The notes: generated by a model not told the origin, from the sequence alone. 64,000 nucleotides of DNA from Bigelowiella natans CCMP2755 (GCA_000320545.1 ADNK01003301.1:1-64000), one strand, 5' to 3'. Shown: positions 48,764-62,164, counted from the stretch's first letter. A program made the numbers and translations.

Positions 48764-50600
48764 ATGTTGCTTCTTTCACCTCTAGCATTCTCTTGTGCTG
48801 CTTCCGAAGCTCAAAGATTCCATTATCATTGTTAGATAGTAATTCTGCCTCGTCATCATCACCGTCACAATCTTCGTGACCAGATCGTCTTTGTGCTGGT
48901 GCTAGTGGTGGTTCTTCCACTGGAGAGTTTGAAGACTGCGATGCAACTTCGCAAAGGATGATTTCATTTGGCTTGGTGCTATTATCATCACTGTTAGTGG
49001 TGTTGTTGACACCACCTTTTGAAGCGTAATTGAAATTCTTTTTTCTAGGTGAGATAGGAGGAAGGTCGGTAGCAATTGAGGTCCGTTGCTCCTCCATCTC
49101 CTCCTCCTCCTCCTCCTCCTCCTCCTCCTCCTCCTCCTCCTTCTGCCGATAACGATGAATGCGACGACGATGGTTCCTTAGTATTCCGTTGCTGTTGCTG
49201 CCCTCCTTATTCTTGATAGTAATGAAGGAAGAGATGGGGGAGTAGCAAGACTGTGGTGGAGCTGTAGCTGTAGCTGCTGCTGCTGTTGCTGCTGCTGGTG
49301 GTGGTGCTTTTGAACCACCCCTGTGACGACTAATACTACTGCTACCTCCCCCATCTCTTCTTTCTTGACCTCCTGTGGGTGTGTATAATGCAGCAAGATC
49401 GCATGGATCTAATGAGGAAGAGCGAGAAGGAAGAGGGGAGGATGACGACGATGACGAAACCTGAAGAACAATACAGCAAGTATAAACCAGCGAGGATTAT
49501 TACGAATAAAATATCAATTTAAGAAGTTTTTGTTTAATGCACTATTTCCATTCCTGTCTCAAAAGAAATCGTAACTAAATCATTCAACGTTGCCATTAAC
49601 TTGTGTTTGTGCTGTTGCTTCTTGCTCATTGAACAAATGGTGCTACTACTACTATTACCTTTATTTACGAAGCTAAAACATATAAAGTTGTTCATAGTGA
49701 CGATCGAAATGCATCAGTGTTGCTTATTATCCCCTCCCTCTTACCTCTTCAGCAACAATGCCTTGGAATGTTGCGCGTGTCTTTTTTCTTTCGTTTCTCT
49801 CTTTCCCTTTGTTGGTGCCATCATAGGTCTGTGAGCCTTTGTGGCTACGCTGCTCGATAGAACTAAACGATTGAGGCGGGCTCATGCCATCAATCCATTT
49901 TTGGAACGTGCTCTTCGTCTGCTCGTTGCAATGAGCTAGTAAAGATTTCTTAATCCCTTTTCCTACTGTGAGAATCTTGTTTTTTTTTTTTTTTCTATTG
50001 CCACCTTTTCTTCCTGGCCTTAAATGAGAAGATGATAAAGAAGAATCATTACTGCAACAACCATGAGCTGTTTTCTTATTTATAATCACCTGATATGAAG
50101 ATCGTTAAATATTGACCGATCTTGTTTCTGTAGATTTTCGGTGGGATAATAACGTTGCTTTGCCTTCGTTTCAGCGGTACCACCATTAATTGTCTTCCTG
50201 GTAGTAGATGCGAGTGTCGACCATGCGTTATCCTTTCGTTTAGCTGAGACGGGTGATTCGGAACGACTGTTACTGCTAGTGGCACTCGGTCCGCCACATT
50301 GAAATGTCTCATCTTCCTCCTCCTCCCCCCCCTGCTGCTGCCGTGATTGCTCCCTCCCAATGTCATATTTGTTCCTAGTGTTAAATCTTGCTCTTGCCTG
50401 CTGTCGAGAAATGGAACTTAAGAAGGATTCTATTTCCTTCTGCTTCCCCTTTTCCTTCTTCTTCTTCTCACCATTTTTTGTTCTCCTTCTCCTACTTGAG
50501 TGCTCACTTTTACCACTACTCGAGACACGTATCCCCTCTTCGTTGAACTCGTCAGTTTCATGCTCGTCTGAGGAAGATGAAGAAGGGGGCCTGGACAAGG
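38901..50600 (-). CDS. DENND4-like Rab guanine-nucleotide exchange factor, very large
   Basis: The last exon, 48074-38901, is a single 9.17-kb reading frame of 3057 codons plus TAA. Exon 49460-48447 joins to it in phase; an exon ending at 49745 and one within 50100-50600 lie upstream. The 5' end is unresolved and may reach ~51120. Domains in order: MABP-like (PPITDILLVREKASCPPTYT; DIFLCYKKG), uDENN (FTFVGTNMDRSEIYGVGLMV), cDENN (LSASRLVLILEAILSESKII, then LISS and a membrane-like PLLPRTISLF stretch), a PPR-like helical part (AGACEALLAFCSRC), a zinc-binding CARCDACG...CCPAC pair around EEIVMGW, then RVFWNLLWHF. This order and the EEI-x-GW/CPxC element are those of DENND4 (Rab10 GEFs). Long Ser, Thr, Lys and Asp runs from trinucleotide repeats inflate the protein far beyond the usual ~1900 residues. 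It probably acts at endosome or Golgi membranes. Confidence 0.83.
49098..49141. repeat. (TCC)n trinucleotide repeat
   Basis: It lies inside the 49460-48447 exon of the DENND4-like gene and is translated as a Glu run on the minus strand. Confidence 0.85.
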
Positions 50601-51475
50601 AAATTCTATTGGTAAGAATGAAACAAATTGCGGCCTTGTGAACTACTGCCTGCTTCTTTATAAAAACGGTGAGACATCTTTCTTACAACACAAACACATA
50701 GTCATTATTACTACGACCTCATCGAAAGACGCAGCTCACGTGTACGTTCAAGCTTTTGTCGGAGAAAATGCTGCTGTGTTCTTTCATGGTTTTGTAGGAG
50801 AAGATGCTGCTGCTGCTGCTGCTGCATTTGTCTACTCTTCCCCGTTGTCCCAAGTTTTCGATTGGTCGTACAAAAAACAACATTTCGTCCTTGCCGCCGC
50901 AATGTAGAACTCTGCAATCGTAGAAGAAAGAAAGGTATTCATTGTTCGCATGACGTCACAATTGCCTTTCTCTGCTATTCCCTGGCGTTTAGCTAGTACT
51001 ATCTGACGGGTGCATACATTTTTCGGCTGGCAAGTAAGTTTTACCATCGTAAAAACATCATAGGCGAAGGCGATCATGCGAATTTTTGAATTTAGATACC
51101 GTTTCCTCCTCTGACGAGCCATCACTGCAAAGAATATCCCGTGGCTTCCTCTGGCGAATCAGCAACCAGAGTCATTCATTATTCACAGTAGGTCCGATAT
51201 ATAATGTTACGGCTTGTTATTCAATCATACCCGAAAGTGATTTGACCCACTACTCATTGCCAACGACAGATAAGACACGTCTTATCTCATTCACAGCTTG
51301 GAACGGAAATAGCGATCGAGCGTGTGAGCGATGACGGGAGCACCTCGCACCTAATGAGACAGGCGATTTACTGAGCTGAGTGGTTCGATCGTAGCCTAGT
51401 GGTGGTCGTTTCTACAACTAACAGTGCTTTCTTTCTTGTTCTTTGTTGTTCGACCAACTGCGTTTCCATCAACAC

Positions 51476-51518
<43 letters not shown>

Positions 51519-52219
51519 GTGATCAGCACCATGCTTGTTGTTGTTCTTCTTCTTCTTCCTTCCTCCTCCTCCTCCTTCTCTGTTGCTCTATACTGTGTAT
51601 GGAATAAACTAATAAATGCTACGACTGCTTCTTCTGCTAGATTCTTATTATGAAAATTACCATTAAAAAAGGACTAGATCTACCGAAGATCCTGCACACC
51701 ATAAAATACGACAAGGAGAAGCAAAAGAGAAAATAATAAAACGTTTAGACTACAGCGTGACTAGATCTACTCATTATTACGTAGGATTAACCATGTGTAC
51801 TCGTATTGTTATTGGTTGTCGTAGAGGACGAAAAGGAGAAATAAAATCTTGTCGTTAAAATGAAAATCCCTTTGGAGAAGTTTGTTTTTTTTTTACCGTT
51901 TGTGTTGTGTCGCAGAGGTGAAATACTCAGTATTTGCTTCAGAGGACAATGGTTCTTCTGGCCATAAACAACAGTGTTAGTTTTCCACAATGGCCTCGTG
52001 GAAGGAACAACAACGTGTTGATTGAGAAAGTGGCTACGATGATGATGATAACAATAAAAGCTTAGGGGTTGCCGATGCGCAGCAATAGTCGGCAAGGCTT
52101 ATGTCGTGTGTGGACAGCTCTAACCCTTGCCATGTTCATTGGCTACATCCAGGTTTCCTTTTGCTTTTTTATCGTTTATGCGCCCACTCATTGATTGCAT
52201 TGCTAAATGTTCATTATAG
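50601..52219. other. Region between two divergent large genes
   Basis: It should hold 5' exons and promoters of the DENND4-like gene (minus) and the next gene (plus). A minus-strand frame starting with an ATG at 51122 (MARQRRKRYLNSK) could be the first exon of the DENND4-like gene. An ATC repeat lies at 51471-51519. I could not resolve exons with confidence. Confidence 0.4.
51471..51519. repeat. (ATC)n trinucleotide repeat
   Basis: A near-pure ATC run of about 16 units outside any assigned exon. Confidence 0.9.
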
Positions 52220-55200
52220 AGGCCGAGGGTGCTTACAAGGGATGATAATGAAAATCATAAAAGCCAAAAACTGTACAGCTATCTCGAGAAATCTGACCGG
52301 CATCAACAAATGTTTTTGAAGAAAATTTTCATTCCTATGTTGGGTAAAGTTGAAGAAGCCAGAAGACCCGACCCATCACACCTCTGGGACGACGTTGGGA
52401 GGCCCTCTTCTTCTACAACCAATGCATTTTTATCGATTGACGAGCAGCTTAAGTGTGTCGAAGCTCTATTCCAAAGGGGTTCAATCTTTGGTAAATCCGC
52501 GTGCATCTCCAGTCGAACCGGACAGCACTCTATATTGAGCATGGACCGGAGCTTTAGTTACCGCCAGCAAATCGTTCAACAGGTTTCCTCGTCTGCTCCT
52601 AATCCACAGAAACGGTATTCAGCAATCTTCAATGTCACTACGCCAAGGACTGTTTTCCATCACTCTCTTAGCAGTCTCTACAGGTTACAAATAACATGAG
52701 ATTAGACAGAGAAGAGAGTTGCGAAATTAAAATGAAGTTAATGAGTTCTTGTGGTGCAGTAGGGAAAAGTAGTGGGAACCTTTTAGTAATTTATGGATCG
52801 ATTGATGATATTTATGGATTCGTTGATGAAGTTATTCCATTGAATAGGAGCCAATTTGGCTTGGATGCAGATATGATGACGCTCTCCAACGAAGTCCAGA
52901 AATTGGCGATGGCATATAACGGCTTGCGAAACTTAGCAAAAGCTTTATTTTTCCATAATATTCTGTTGTCTTTGCCGTCTGTGGTGCACATGAATTTCAA
53001 GAATGATCCCGATGGAGGATGCTATTACTCAGATGTGTGTGAACAAACACAATAGTAGGCTCTATCTGCGATCTAGTAGAATAGCACGATCGATATTATT
53101 GATACTGTATAATTTTGTAGTAGTGGTGCTCACTCACTCACTCAATGGGTGGCCGAGTATGACATAGTTGTACTTATTATTATTGTGTTCTCGCCTAAAT
53201 AATTATTCATTTTTTCTTAGGAACGAACGTTGTGATATCATTGCTGACATGATACTTTTAATTTTTATAACTTTGAGAGCGACCAATGTGAATTTGCTAT
53301 TCATGTTCCCCCATCTTTCCTGCCTTGAAATGTATCTACGAATTAGATCATTTTTAGATTATTGTGATTGATGATTTCGTTTTTTTTATTTTTATATATC
53401 AGGATATACAAATTCTGCTCGATGAAAGATACAGCCTCATGGTGAATGATATCGAGGATCGTTTGCGTAGATTAGGAGGGAGAAATAATGTAAATGATGA
53501 AGATGGTGATAGTAAACGTAGTAGTGGCAATAACAAGGAAGCTAATTCCGCAACTTCCAACACGATGCAACGGTTTTTTAATTCTTATCCAGGGATGTGG
53601 TAATAATACCAACATAACTAACACTAAAACAAAATTAGCGAATACACTGTGAACATACCAAGAATATGAATAGTTATATATTGTATTGCGACAAATTCAA
53701 GGGTTTGCATGAAAACATGTTTCAAATTGCATTTCTGTTAAATATTGGAAGATAAGAGATTTTAATGTCCTGTAGTCGATAGATCAGCACATATGGTAAA
53801 TAAAGTGTTATTTATTTTGATCCAAAGAAAGTCATAACTTTCTTACTGTGACGGTAATTACTATTACTCATTAAAAATAACATCATTGAATAACACGATT
53901 TTAATCATTCATCACCAAAATAATAATTACCACAATTGCTAAAATGTTGGTTTATTGCTTCTTCCTCTTTTTGCAACAAAATTATTACTTTCAGGTATAA
54001 ATTTCGGTTCATAAATGTACCCATGACGCATATAAACACCGAGCGTTTGGCCTCTATGAACACTCCTCCACTTTCTCCTCTAAATATTGGAATATCGAAG
54101 ACCACAAAATTAGAGCAGCCTCTTCCTTCTGGAAATACCAAAACAATTTACAATACTGGCGTTACGAAGAAGAATGTTAATGCGGGCTCCTCCTCCATCT
54201 CCTCCTCCTCTCTATTTTTTACTCCTAAAATGATAGATGGTGTTCGTGAGGAGGTAGCTCGGTTTATTCATCATCTCAAAACCGTGCTCTTCCCCTCCTA
54301 TCAGGTTGTTGTTGTCACAGTAGAAATAGTGAAGTTAGTCGTATCACCAGACCATGTAGTAGATACAACTTACAGCAGGGATAATGATGATGATGATGAT
54401 GATGATGATGATTACAACGACGATGAACGATAGCATTCTAATAGTGTAGAAGCTTTTAATAATGTGGAAATATCTAGCATTATAATTATTATCATCAGCA
54501 TATTAGCAATTAAATTTTCGTGGCTGGACTTCCAGAGTATGATTAAATCTTTCTTTCTCCTCTTCCTCTCCTTACTCTTCAAAAAGGTTGAAAATAGAGG
54601 TATATGTCCAGGGGATGAGGTAGAAATTGAGTGCTACTATTACGATTCTTCATCAAGCATAAGCAAGCGAAGAAGAAGGAAAAAGAATAATAACAAATCC
54701 AGCTGCTTTCTCCGTCACAACATCACGTGGGGTCTTCATCTTCTCCCAGATTCTTCATCTTCGAGCGCCCCGTTGAATAATAGTGGAGATAGTAGTACTA
54801 GTAGGGGCGGTAGCTCTAGCAGCATCAATGGCGTAGTTAAAAATGATAATACAACACAAGTATTGACAACTTCTCCGACAGAAAGGAAAGATGAAAAACT
54901 TGTCTTCAAGGGAGGAGGAGGCATGACGACGATAAATACACAGACACCGTTGTTGTCGTCATCACTTCTGCAAATATCTCCTTCTTCGTCATTTTCCTTT
55001 AAATTTTCGGAATTAAAAGGAGCTCGAGTGAAGGTGAGCACATGATGACGGCATTAATTTTATTACACTAGTTATTCATCATGCTTCCTAAATTCTATCT
55101 GTGATGTGTATTATCGCATATTGTATGAATTCCTAAATTTTATCTGTGATATGTATTATCGCATATTGGTTACTATGTTACCGATGCTAAGAAACAAGGT

Positions 55201-55623
55201 GTGTGTGTGTAATCATCGGCGCCTATTGTCTGGGTATATGATTGACTATTATTACTTTTATTTCTCTCCAATGAGGAAGCAATATAATCGGTTCATAATC
55301 TTCGTTCTTGTCACCATCAGGAATCACGTATTTGCGAGTGGGGGGGGAGGAAAATTAAGGCTACGGTTCCGTAAAAATATTATTACAAAAAAGAAGATGA
55401 GGCACACACCAATAAATTTGTGCTACGACATACAATTATTTAGAAACATAGCTGCTGCTGCTGCAAGGAGGGTAAAGGGGAGAAGTGTAAATATGTGTCA
55501 CATGTTCCAACAACAACCCCTCGTAGTTCCTTTCTCTCATCATCACCATGCATGTTTTTCACTCGTCGATTCTTCTTCTGTCTACTATTTTTTCATTGTA
55601 CGACTAATCGGCATAGATCATAA

Positions 55624-55659
<36 letters not shown>

Positions 55660-56205
55660 TACTAGTAATAATGATAATCAGGTGCTAGGAATTCGTGCTA
55701 GACTACACCCTGGGTCACAGGCAGAAAAAATATTCTTTGATGTTTTGAAGAAATTCGCATTTGCTTCTCTTAAGAGGAGAAGAGGCAGCGATTCTGGAAA
55801 AAGAGGACAAGGAAGAAAAAGAGGAGGAGGTGCATCGGTCAGTTACTTTTCATTCTGCTGTATTTTTTGTCAACTACAATACCATAGGAGAAACAATACT
55901 AGATGTACATTGAATATATCAGGTTGCGCCCTCCTCGCACTGTTTTGGCATTAAAGAACAGCGCGAATACTATTCAATCTTGAATTGCCTAAAAAAGAAG
56001 CAACCAGTCTCTTTCAAGCAATTGTACTCTGTTCTGGTGTATAATGCCTATTTGAGGGCTGAAGACATCCAGTAATTTTCGATTCGATGAGAGGATAACG
56101 ATTATTAGATGTTATCGAGTTACTCTTGCACACATTAACTTTCCCCAAAATGACTAATCATCATGTATTAAAATAGCAAACAGATGTTAGCACTGTTATG
56201 TATAC

Positions 56206-56263
<58 letters not shown>

Positions 56264-57220
56264 TGTATGGCATGTAAATATTAATAGTTCTGATATGAAA
56301 GAGCAGGTCTCACTTTTGATAGAAAAGTAATGTAATATCGAACAATGAGAGTGATTCAAAGTTTGATAATATTTTTACATTTTACAATTTTGTAAGAGAG
56401 AGTGAATGCTGATGTTAAAGTTACGTTATGATAATGGTTGCGATGGTTATTGATGTAAATAATGCAAAACAATATTATTATATGATAAAGGAATCGCAGA
56501 ATCGATGAATGGTACGAGCAAGAACTCGCTCGTTTAACGTCAGATCTTCAGGTGCTGCTGCCTGACTGCCTGCCTTTTAGTTCGTGGCATACATAGAATT
56601 AGAATAACAGTGATGATTGCCAATTCGCTTATCATGTATTAAAAAGGAAGCAGCTTGATAATAATAATAATAACGATAATAATATTAATATAATCGACAA
56701 CTATCAACCTCAACTAGTAAAGCCGACTTTAAGTCTTTAAGACCACATCATCATGTGTGCATGATATCATGTATCGTCTTACTCGATTTAAGTCTTTAAG
56801 ACCACAGCATCATGTGTGCATGATATCATGTATCGTCTTACTCGACACCACTAACGAAAATTTACCTGATTTTTGTCTCGTTGTTGTTAATGCTGGCGTG
56901 TTCGCTCAAAAAAGTTTTACTACTACCACTGCTACTACTACTACTATTTTTTAATTGCAAATTGAAGAGTATTCAACATCATAATACTTCTCACCTTCCA
57001 GCCTCCTCTCAAGACATTGGAAAAACAGGCACAGTACATGTGCAGCAAAAGCCTTGTTGCTCATAGGGAGAGGGTAATATTAGTAGTAGTAGTAGTAATG
57101 CTTTGTCATATCCTCTTAGTCGTCGTCGTCGTCGTCTTGAACAAGCAACAAAACAACATATAATACACAGCTTTATCAACCTACTACCGATCTTTCCCTC
57201 CATTTTCTGCTCGAAAGAAT

Positions 57221-57260
<40 letters not shown>

Positions 57261-57488
57261 TTGTGTGTCTCGGTAGTATTTATTCATTACTATGAGTAAA
57301 TCGTGCAGCAGCAACATCCGAGATGAAATAATTCCAATTAGGGATTCTTTTGCGGTGATATTGTGGCCATTACGGGTTTAAAGAATACCACTCATTTCAA
57401 TGGTTGTTCGCATGCAGTACGTACTTATATGTGCATATCCCAGAAGAGATAATAAACACTTGTATATTTATCCCCGCCGGGATTCAAA

Positions 57489-57531
<43 letters not shown>

Positions 57532-57737
57532 TTATATTGCGAATACATTATAATAAACAGAATGTTCACGTAAAATCGCTATCAAATAGTACTATTGAGG
57601 CAGTAATATCTAGCCACACAAATATTTTCATTTAATCCTTGAGTATATATCTACAAACATATTTTTCATTTAATCCGTGACTGATCGTTTTTGCCAAAGA
57701 ATTTCTGTCGCTTTGTTGAGAATAAATGGCTGGCTGG

Positions 57738-57774
<37 letters not shown>

Positions 57775-58282
57775 GCACTAACAACATTTGTATTATGACA
57801 ATACATAGGTGTGATCGGAATAGTATTTGCCGATTTTAACACGGCAATGGGTACGTATAAGGTGTGGACAAATCTCAGACCTGAGAAGCCCTATGAACTA
57901 TCCGAGGATAATCTCATACCAGTGCACCTCAGCAACCACAAATTACGCAAAAGATTGCAAAGTCGCTTGCGAAAATCAATGTTGAAGTGGAATAATGAGG
58001 AAATTTCTACTAATAATGCGAAGTCACGCGAAGATAAGAAAGATGACGACAATGGTTCTTTTTCGAGAAATCTCATCTGTAAGCTGCCGTCGTTCATCGT
58101 CGTTTACTATTATAAAGTATCTATCTAGAAACATATGAAGTCGTTGCTATCATCCGTTTGTTCATGCATATATAATACGTCACAAAATAACAAACCCTTG
58201 AGCGACAGCGACAGTATTTAAACCTACGATTTCTGAAAATGGATGCGTATGTATTCTTACATCCCTGGGTCTCCCCCCACCC

Positions 58283-58353
<71 letters not shown>

Positions 58354-59337
58354 CGTGTGACTGTATATGTGGGTGGGTAGTTTGTGAAGGAAAGATAAGA
58401 GGAAGTTTAGCAACATAGAGCAAAGGGGGAGAGAACGCAGAATTTAACTTTATTAGTTTATTCACCCAACATAATATTTTACACAACCAACTGCATAATA
58501 TTTAGCTAACAATGTAATCATATATATAATGCATGTAATAGTAAAAAATACCTCTTGAATAGCCGTCCGATCTGCAGATAAAGATGATAATATTTTAATG
58601 TATCAACAGCCCTCCGATACAATGAAGAGGACGCTGTCAGGCGCTCGTTATGTACTTTTGTTCAATATCATCGAGCTGCGATTTTGAGGGAAGTCAGACG
58701 AAATGCAGCTGCTCGCAGTATTGCTCGCGGTGTAAGTGATGGAACAATTCGTAACCATGGTACGAGTATCGTCCTCAGTCCAGAAGCTGAAGACTTTGAG
58801 AGAGAGTATTACAAAGAACATCAACGGTGGAAAGATGCAAAGCTACGGCTGGATGTCTCTTACAGATCTGAATTTCTTTGTGATATCATATCGCGGCGCA
58901 CTGTAGCTTGGCTTCGGGAACATCTACAAGACATAAAATGTGACGTAATAGCTGCGAAAGCTGCACGACGTCTCAAAGTTGCAAGTGCAGTGCACTTAAA
59001 AGAGACTTTGAACACGAGGGCAGCAACGTCCTCGTCTCCTCCAACGAGTAACAATGGGAAAAGATTTCCTTTTCGAAATCAACGCAATGAGAAGAAAATT
59101 GGGGGGAAATGTATGGAGAGCTACTCAAATTCGTCAGAGCCTGAAAGAAAGATATCCCAAGAAGACGACCAGGAAATAAAATCAACAATGTTTGCAAAAA
59201 GGGGAATAAGCATTTCTAGAACCAAAAATTGTCCATCAGTCCCCACCAATGACGAAGGCAATGAGTGGCTAAATTTAATGGCTCAGATAGAACATCTCAA
59301 GATCAGACGGAAAAAAAAAATGACAAATAAAGCTTAA
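52220..59337 (+). CDS. Large multi-exon protein of unknown family
   Basis: Phase-consistent exons: 52220-52683, 52848-53034, 53403-53599, 53995-54304, 54587-55033, 55321-55365, 55682-55837, 55923-56071 and 56500-56551, then 57809-58078 and 58610-59337 (TAA). One short exon is probably missing between 56552 and 57808, since the phases do not meet. The 5' end is not fixed. The protein is over 900 residues and mostly polar. Recognisable stretches include GICPGDEVEIECYYY followed by NITWGLHLLP, KATVLGIRARLHPGS, and GIVFADFNTAMGTYKVWTNL leading to LSEDNLIPVH. These look like beta-strand modules of Tudor or similar small-barrel type, but this is only a resemblance. The C-terminal ~240 residues are helical and basic (EFEREYY-like; ISRRTVAWLREHLQD). 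It contains Asn and Ser runs from AAT and TCC repeats. No function is assigned. Confidence 0.6.
55086..55167. repeat. 45-bp-period imperfect tandem repeat
   Basis: CCTAAATTCTATCTGTGATG at 55086 and CCTAAATTTTATCTGTGATA at 55131 each continue into TGTATTATCGCATATTG. It lies in an intron of the large unknown gene. Confidence 0.85.
56210..56261. repeat. (TG)n(AG)n compound microsatellite
   Basis: It lies in the 56072-56499 intron of the large unknown gene. Confidence 0.9.
56728..56845. repeat. 59-bp tandem duplication
   Basis: Units 56728-56786 and 56787-56845 differ at one base (CACATCATC versus CACAGCATC). The duplication is in an intron of the large unknown gene and is recent. Confidence 0.92.
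57225..57257. repeat. (CA)n microsatellite
   Basis: It is the only long CA run in sense orientation within an intron of a plus-strand gene (the large unknown gene). Confidence 0.85.
57739..57772. repeat. (TG)n microsatellite
   Basis: A TG run about 35 bp ahead of the acceptor of the exon at 57809. Confidence 0.9.
58283..58352. repeat. (CT)n(GT)n compound microsatellite
   Basis: It lies in the 58079-58609 intron of the large unknown gene. Confidence 0.9.
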
Positions 59338-60257
59338 AATCATGTACAGCGTGATGATTGAACATTTACCAATCTAGCAATGGGCGATCTAAGCGATGCG
59401 TTGCAAGTTGGTCATGTTTGTAATACACATGACGAGAAATGTTGCATTAACTACAGACCTGAGGTCAAACTAAACAAATATTGCAAATTCAAATTTTTCT
59501 GTGCCTTAACCCAGCTCAGAGCTAGCCAGCTAGCCAGATGCGCATTACTAGACATAGCAAGATGTCTACATAGATGCTTGGTGCTACAGCTGCGATGTGT
59601 TTCAAATTTCAATAATGATGGTGACTTTGAAATCAATTTCCAACACAGTGCAACATGTCTAGATGTGACTAGTGCGCGCATGCATGTATACGTCTAGCTA
59701 GCTAGTTAGATGGACAATCGTATGTCGATATAGACTGAAGCAGCAGCATGCAGCAGCATCGCAGCAGAGCCTACTGATGCACGCAAATGTGAATTGCAAG
59801 GCTGCAGGAGGCACATCAGAAGGCATTTTTGATGGGTCGTTTGGAGCGATTTCAAGCACCTCGCGTGCATGCTAGCGGTGCCTCACGGGCGCCAAAATGC
59901 CAAAATCATTTTGCGAGCTCACAATGACCAAATGAAAATTTTCACCAGAGGATCAGTCATGAAAATGATTTTTGGCAAAACTGATCTGTGGCCTTAATTC
60001 ATCAATCTAGCAATGCAATCATCTAGTCATCATAGCTGATAGCCACCATCCAAAATTGTAGACATGCCTATGGTCATAAGATATAAAAAAAATGAACTAG
60101 TGAACGTGAAGACCGGAACCGATATAATGCAGCTGTAGAGCTAAACAAACAATACATTTTGTGCATGGCGTCAGCTGTGGCGCACTGGCGCACAATCATG
60201 TAATTGGCATCGCGATCCCGCTACAGGTAGCATAGCGGTATACTGTGTTGAGTTAGT
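59338..60257. other. Intergenic, convergent
   Basis: From about 59510 to 59900 it is rich in GCTAGC, CTAGCTAG, GCATG and AGCAGC words, like the other palindromic islands. No gene is seen. Confidence 0.5.
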
Positions 60258-61153
60258 CTACAACATCGCTAGAACAAAGGAAAGCACCACAGCACTAATT
60301 CCACCGATTGTAGCATAACGTAAATTTTCTAGCTGATATTTCTTAGATTTAGAAATCCCGAGATTGGTGTTTTTGCGTTCTTTTGCTTCAGGAGTACGTC
60401 CCGGTAGAAATCCTTGCTTGATCCAGTAAATATTTCCATATGAAGCATAGATTTCCTCACCGATCGAAATATTACGTTTTGCCCGAATAACAGCCTAATT
60501 AAGTTTGAATTTGAGATACCGCACAAATTTAAATTTAAACAAATCTCACTTTCTGCTTCTTCGGCAAAGCTTCGAACTTTGCGTTTATAGACTCTGGGTC
60601 TCCATTATCATTTACATAGCGCCCAAAAGAATGCACGTGATTTTTGGCATTGATGCTTACTTTTGAATCCAAGGCTGCGCGATAATGATAGTGAAATTTA
60701 GAATTGGATAATAATTTTGATCGGACCATTTCACTTACTAAAAATGTAGGAAGTATCAGTGTTTCCATGTAATAGTTGATCGACTGTACAAAGAGTACCT
60801 GAAACATAAAGAATCTTGTATGAGAGATGAAGAAATAAAATGGGACAGAGTGCCTAATACCTTCATACTCGCACACAATTTCGCCCTTCTGAAATTCAGC
60901 CTTTGAGAATAAGCCGTTTCCTAGCAATTGATGACTATTGAGCTGTTTCAATGATGTTCAATTCGTCAAAATTCTCACAATCACCTGCGCCTTTGATATT
61001 GGAAGGCTGCACTACCAGAGAAGAGTTCTCAGGAAGCTTCTCGGCAAGTTTAACATCTGCATCAAAGTGACCGGCTTCTTGAACCCTGCCCCTTGGCAGA
61101 TGCAAGTGCATGATACGGAATGATTCGAGAAATGAATGTCTATACGGTCTCAT
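60258..61153 (-). CDS. Small SET-domain protein with C-terminal membrane segment
   Basis: Five phase-consistent exons: 61153-60985, 60920-60861, 60798-60739, 60674-60550 and 60494-60258, about 216 residues. SET domains are Lys methyltransferases. The fold markers come in order: SNIKGAGNGLFSKAEFQKGE (family SxIxGxGvFA), IVCEYEG, SYIFTLDSKVSINA, the pseudoknot HSFGRYVNDNGDPE, then VIRAKRNISIGEEIYASYG and NIYW. The classic RFINHSCxPN motif is altered to RYVNDNGDPE: the His and Cys are gone, so cofactor binding or activity may differ. After the domain a basic linker leads to a final hydrophobic run (GGISAVVLSFVLAML), which suggests a tail-anchored protein. No pre-SET or post-SET cysteines are seen. 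Substrate unknown. Confidence 0.8.
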
Positions 61154-62164
61154 TATTTTCTTTCTTATAGGTTAGGTGGATGGTTGACTGTTTCCTCCTC
61201 CCTTCCTCCCTCCTCCTTCTTATTCTCCAGTTGGCTTCTCGTGTTCCACACTTATTTACCATAGTTTACTATCTACGACAACTTTGTATGGTTGTCGCAT
61301 ATTCAAATCATCGAAAATCAAACACCTGATACTTCTTCTGCAAGCACGTTGAGATTATCCGTAAATGCCGGGAGTTATTAGGATTGAAAGGGGTACATGT
61401 ACTGCTGTATTTCGGGTATTTTTACGTCGGATAGATCTAGACTAGATTTAATAAAGGAAATCCATGGAAATGTAGATCTACTACAGGTACTACTGTGCTG
61501 ACTAGTCTAGATCTAGTAGATGATTATTATTATTATGATGTTGTGTTTCCTGGATCTAGATTCTAGTATACTAGCTACACATGTGTCGCTCATTCATTTT
61601 TCACCCGATAAAATATTTACTTATTTATTTAATTTATTTATTTGCTCAGAATTATCGGATTCCAAACCACGTGCTTGCTCAGATGATGAGCGACGAGCAG
61701 TGAGTGAGTGCCTGCCCTACACGATGATGATGATGATGATGATACTGCCAACTTCCTGGATTTGGGGCTGTGAGGCGGGTAAGTCCCTTCGCTACGTGCA
61801 GGATTAGCAAAACCAATAAGTTGGTTGATCCCAAAGCACAGGTACGATGTCACGTTAGTCTACGGTATAGCAAAATAAAGCTAAGACAGCTCTTGCTTAA
61901 TAAAACTGATCCCAAATTTTTAAAATTCCCCCCACCATTCAGAATAAATTCATGGATGAAAAGATGAAAAAGCGTGTAAGCATCCGAGATATGCACTTGG
62001 TTTGTAAAAGTGCTACTATTGTCGGGTGTTATTAGATAGTTCAGTAAACGAGTAGAAGCGCCGCCAGTGTAGAAGAAAGAAGAAACCGTATAGGATTATG
62101 GCAATGTTTCTGCTTTTGTCGCAATAGAATTTCAACAATCTGCTGTCGCTTTAAACGTTTGCAG
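61154..62164. other. Intergenic plus probable VPS35 5' exons
   Basis: The SET and VPS35 genes diverge here, so promoters lie in this stretch. Possible short coding pieces (for example after TTTGCTCAG at 61649: NYRIPNHVLAQMMSDEQ) may be 5' exons of VPS35, but I could not join them. A TAGATCTA-rich stretch occurs at 61430-61570. Confidence 0.4.

Noticed and set aside
51380-51410. GGTTCGATCG stretch resembling a tRNA T-loop
   Set aside because: No acceptor stem, D-arm or anticodon arm could be paired around it.
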